DNA of 46,723 nt from an uncultured Aquimarina sp. Lineage in GTDB: Bacteria > Bacteroidota > Bacteroidia > Flavobacteriales > Flavobacteriaceae. Where the stretch lies: contig CALFCI010000022.1 in assembly GCA_937951135.1 (NCBI GenBank), positions 1-46,723 of the forward strand. The letters run 5' to 3'. Positions 44,672 to 46,723 of this stretch are shown here, in pieces. Below the pieces are notes generated by a model, which was not told the origin of the DNA, searched no databases, and worked only from the letters and a program-made list of their open reading frames with translations. Made by a program: the position numbers and the translations under genes. Numbering within the stretch: the stretch's first letter is position 1; each line of letters starts with the position of its first letter.

Positions 44672-46723
44672 TTATTGTATCACCTCTACCCATTTTCCTT
44701 TTGTACGCACCAAATAATTATGATCATACATGGCTTCACTTTGCACTCCTGGCAAGTAATATTTTCCGAGATAAGAAGCATTCAATAACACCGTTACTGT
44801 TTTACTCTCTCTTGGTTTTAAATCAAAATAGAAATGGATGCGATCATCACGAATATCTTCATGAGTAACCGTATTATCTTTAAACGCTCCAAAATCTGTA
44901 AATCGAGTATTCACAATCTCCCATCCCGATGGAAACACTTCGGTTAATGCAATGTTATCTACGGGAGTCCCTGTGGTATTCTTAATCGTTACTTCGGCTA
45001 CAAAATCAGTACCCTGTGCTAATCGATCGATGTTAATGATATTTCCATCTTTATTTTTATAATCCACTACAGCCGTAAAGTTGCGCTGAATTACTTTCTC
45101 TTCGCTCACCGGTAAAATTCCACTGGTTACAATCTGCACAAAAATAGTATTGTCTTTTGTGTTTTTAAGGACCAGTGTATTGTTTTTCCCAATAGTTAAC
45201 GCAGCCGTAGTTGCTACCGTTTTGGCAGTACTAAGCTTCGTTGATTTTCCATTTAAGGCATACTGCACAGCAATCCCTTTTCCACCTACATAACCGGCAT
45301 AAGTCGCCATTGCTTTTAGACCATACGCTGTACTTTGCGTACTGAGCCACTGATCAGAGGATAAGGATTTTGCTAAATCATTAGCGACTTGTTGTGCCTT
45401 TGTTTTTTCTTGTAACAGCACTAAAGTCTCTAATGCCATTGCACGATTACGATCTATCGATCCATACGTATGGCGATCATGATCCCTTACTTTAAAGTCA
45501 ATATTGGAACTACCAAGCAGTGTTTTCGCTGCTTTTTGCTGTCCTGCAAGTGCATAGGCTGCTGCTAATCGCAGTTTAGCATCATTAGATACGCTAGACA
45601 CCTCCCTAAATCTATTCATAGCTGCCAAGTCCGGACTTCCAGCCAAAGCTAATGTATACAATCGATACGCTTGTGCCAAATCATTATTACCCGTATGCCA
45701 ATGCTTGGCTTGTTGCTGTTGGTATTTGATCCAAGCACTTTTAAATCCAATAGGCAGTACATATCCTTTTTTATTAGCTTCTAATAAGAAATGTCCTGCA
45801 TAGGTCGTTCCCCAATCATCAGTATTTCCATTACCTGGCCAATACGACATTCCTCCACTAGGACGTACAAAACGCTTTAAACGGTCAATTGCAGCTTCAA
45901 CATTTTTCTGTATTTTTTGTTTTTTATCGGAAGGCAAATCAAAGACATCACTCAAGTATAACTGTGGAAATGCCGCAGAAGTAGTTTGCTCAATACACCC
46001 ATGTGGGTATCGAATAAGATATTGTAACCTTCCTTCAAAATTCATTTGTGGTAATGATGAAAACTCTAACGTTGCATCGTTTTTACCACTCACTCCAAAG
46101 GAAGCAAAATTGATGGTTTGTTCACTATTGGGTTCTAAAACAATAGCTTGAACTTCTGTAGTTCTTGGATTTGGATTGGTAACATCTACAGGCACCGCAT
46201 AAGATGCTTTTTCTCCATGACCGCTTGCAATCACTTCGATCTCTGCAATATCTGACCCTTCGATAACTTCAATCTCAAAATACACCATCTGTTCATCAGG
46301 CTGCGTAAATGACAGGTTCTTTTCAGTTTTCCCAATAAATCGGAATCCTTTATTAGGTTTCAGGGTTACTTTTACATTCTTGATCTGTTTTTCCATTGCA
46401 AAAACAGTCACTGGTATGGTTACCTTTTCATTGGGTGTGATCTTTCTCGGAATAGACGTTAATACCATTAAAGGTTTACGAACAGGTGTTGCTTTTTCTG
46501 CACTACCATAGGCTCCATTGGTAGGGTCTGAAGCCACAATCATGGTACGCACTGATCCTATATATTTTGGAATGCTAATTTTATGTGTTTCTGTACCCCC
46601 TTTATCCAATGTAAATGGACCTAAGTAGACCACCATTGGTTTAAAACGATTTGCTTTTTTGGATTTTCCACCTCCTGCTTCAGCATCACCACCAATACTA
46701 AAAACTTGATTAATTGCACCTCC
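44672..46723 (-). CDS. Alpha-2-macroglobulin family protein, C-terminal part (runs off the window)
   Basis: At least 683 residues of a larger protein. The frame is open to the right edge, with a Gly-rich linker and RFKPMVVYLGPF near the edge, so the start lies outside the window. It shows macroglobulin-type beta domains (MVLTSIPRKITPNEKVTIPV), then HGCIEQTTS, the CxEQ thioester motif that covalently traps proteases. An alpha/alpha-barrel thioester domain follows (YWPGNGNTDDWGTTYAGHFLLEA), then the receptor-binding-like end (TVLLNASYLGKYYLPG). In bacteria these lipoproteins guard the periplasm and are commonly coded next to pbpC, as here with two small genes between. Confidence 0.9.
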   Translation of the reverse strand, partial: GGAINQVFSIGGDAEAGGGKSKKANRFKPMVVYLGPFTLDKGGTETHKISIPKYIGSVRTMIVASDPTNGAYGSAEKATPVRKPLMVLTSIPRKITPNEKVTIPVTVFAMEKQIKNVKVTLKPNKGFRFIGKTEKNLSFTQPDEQMVYFEIEVIEGSDIAEIEVIASGHGEKASYAVPVDVTNPNPRTTEVQAIVLEPNSEQTINFASFGVSGKNDATLEFSSLPQMNFEGRLQYLIRYPHGCIEQTTSAAFPQLYLSDVFDLPSDKKQKIQKNVEAAIDRLKRFVRPSGGMSYWPGNGNTDDWGTTYAGHFLLEANKKGYVLPIGFKSAWIKYQQQQAKHWHTGNNDLAQAYRLYTLALAGSPDLAAMNRFREVSSVSNDAKLRLAAAYALAGQQKAAKTLLGSSNIDFKVRDHDRHTYGSIDRNRAMALETLVLLQEKTKAQQVANDLAKSLSSDQWLSTQSTAYGLKAMATYAGYVGGKGIAVQYALNGKSTKLSTAKTVATTAALTIGKNNTLVLKNTKDNTIFVQIVTSGILPVSEEKVIQRNFTAVVDYKNKDGNIINIDRLAQGTDFVAEVTIKNTTGTPVDNIALTEVFPSGWEIVNTRFTDFGAFKDNTVTHEDIRDDRIHFYFDLKPRESKTVTVLLNASYLGKYYLPGVQSEAMYDHNYLVRTKGKWVEVIQ

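Noticed and set aside
1-46723. CRISPR array, tRNA, rRNA, complete insertion sequence or prophage
   Set aside because: No regularly spaced repeats, cloverleaf or rRNA motifs, transposase or phage genes were recognised on either strand.

Overview
The window looks like a chromosome segment from a member of the Flavobacteriaceae (phylum Bacteroidota). The sequence is AT-rich. One secreted protein has a C-terminal type IX secretion (T9SS) sorting domain, which is known only from this phylum. Several promoters fit the Bacteroidota pattern TTTG-N18..20-TAnnTTTG. Lineage markers include DUF4286 beside rsmA, an OlsF-type ornithine-lipid synthase, a single-subunit cytochrome b558 SdhC, and a bacterial alpha-2-macroglobulin near pbpC. 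The genus cannot be fixed from what I can see. No rRNA, tRNA, CRISPR array, complete IS or prophage was recognised.

Layout. From 0.3 to 5.8 kb there is an unusual HExxH metalloprotease, an adenine deaminase, and an esterase-like lipoprotein remnant that has lost its start codon and catalytic half. Mfd fills 5.85-9.27 kb. A 250-bp nested inverted-repeat element separates mfd from a TerB-like gene. From 10.28 to 13.49 kb is the most interesting block: four tightly packed minus-strand genes for a small coiled-coil protein, a protein with a roadblock-like C-terminus, a Ras/Rab/MglA-like GTPase and a soluble hybrid histidine kinase. From 13.7 to 17 kb are a GNAT acetyltransferase, bifunctional OlsF, a DUF805 gene broken by two lesions, and a TM2 protein. 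From 17.2 to 20.9 kb is a housekeeping cluster: DUF4286, rsmA, mgtE and a 2-hydroxyacid dehydrogenase. From 21.5 to 33.2 kb lie surface and envelope genes: a beta-helix lipoprotein, a TPR protein, a CBS-pair protein, a membrane M28 peptidase, DUF2867, a YeeZ-like dehydrogenase and a large T9SS-secreted beta-helix protein. From 33.5 to 37 kb is the sdhC-sdhA-sdhB operon with a clear promoter, a strong hairpin between sdhA and sdhB, and a terminator. From 37.4 to 46.7 kb are dinB, a CYTH phosphatase, two lipoproteins, pbpC, two small genes and an alpha-2-macroglobulin gene that runs off the right edge.

How the genes work together. SdhCAB is succinate dehydrogenase (TCA cycle and respiratory chain). 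PbpC and alpha-2-macroglobulin form a known envelope-defence pairing. OlsF and the secreted proteins shape the cell surface. Mfd and DinB handle DNA damage. The GTPase block is probably a signalling module in which the roadblock-like protein acts on the GTPase and the kinase gives input or output; this is inference from domain order.

Decay and repeats are a second theme. There are two pseudogenes, three genes without an ATG at the expected start (esterase remnant, mfd, pbpC), and at least three families of short intergenic repeats. One family has three copies of a TCAACTACCTCG/CTCCACAATGTG unit, another has a CGCTnnGCT core, and the third is the nested palindrome beside mfd.
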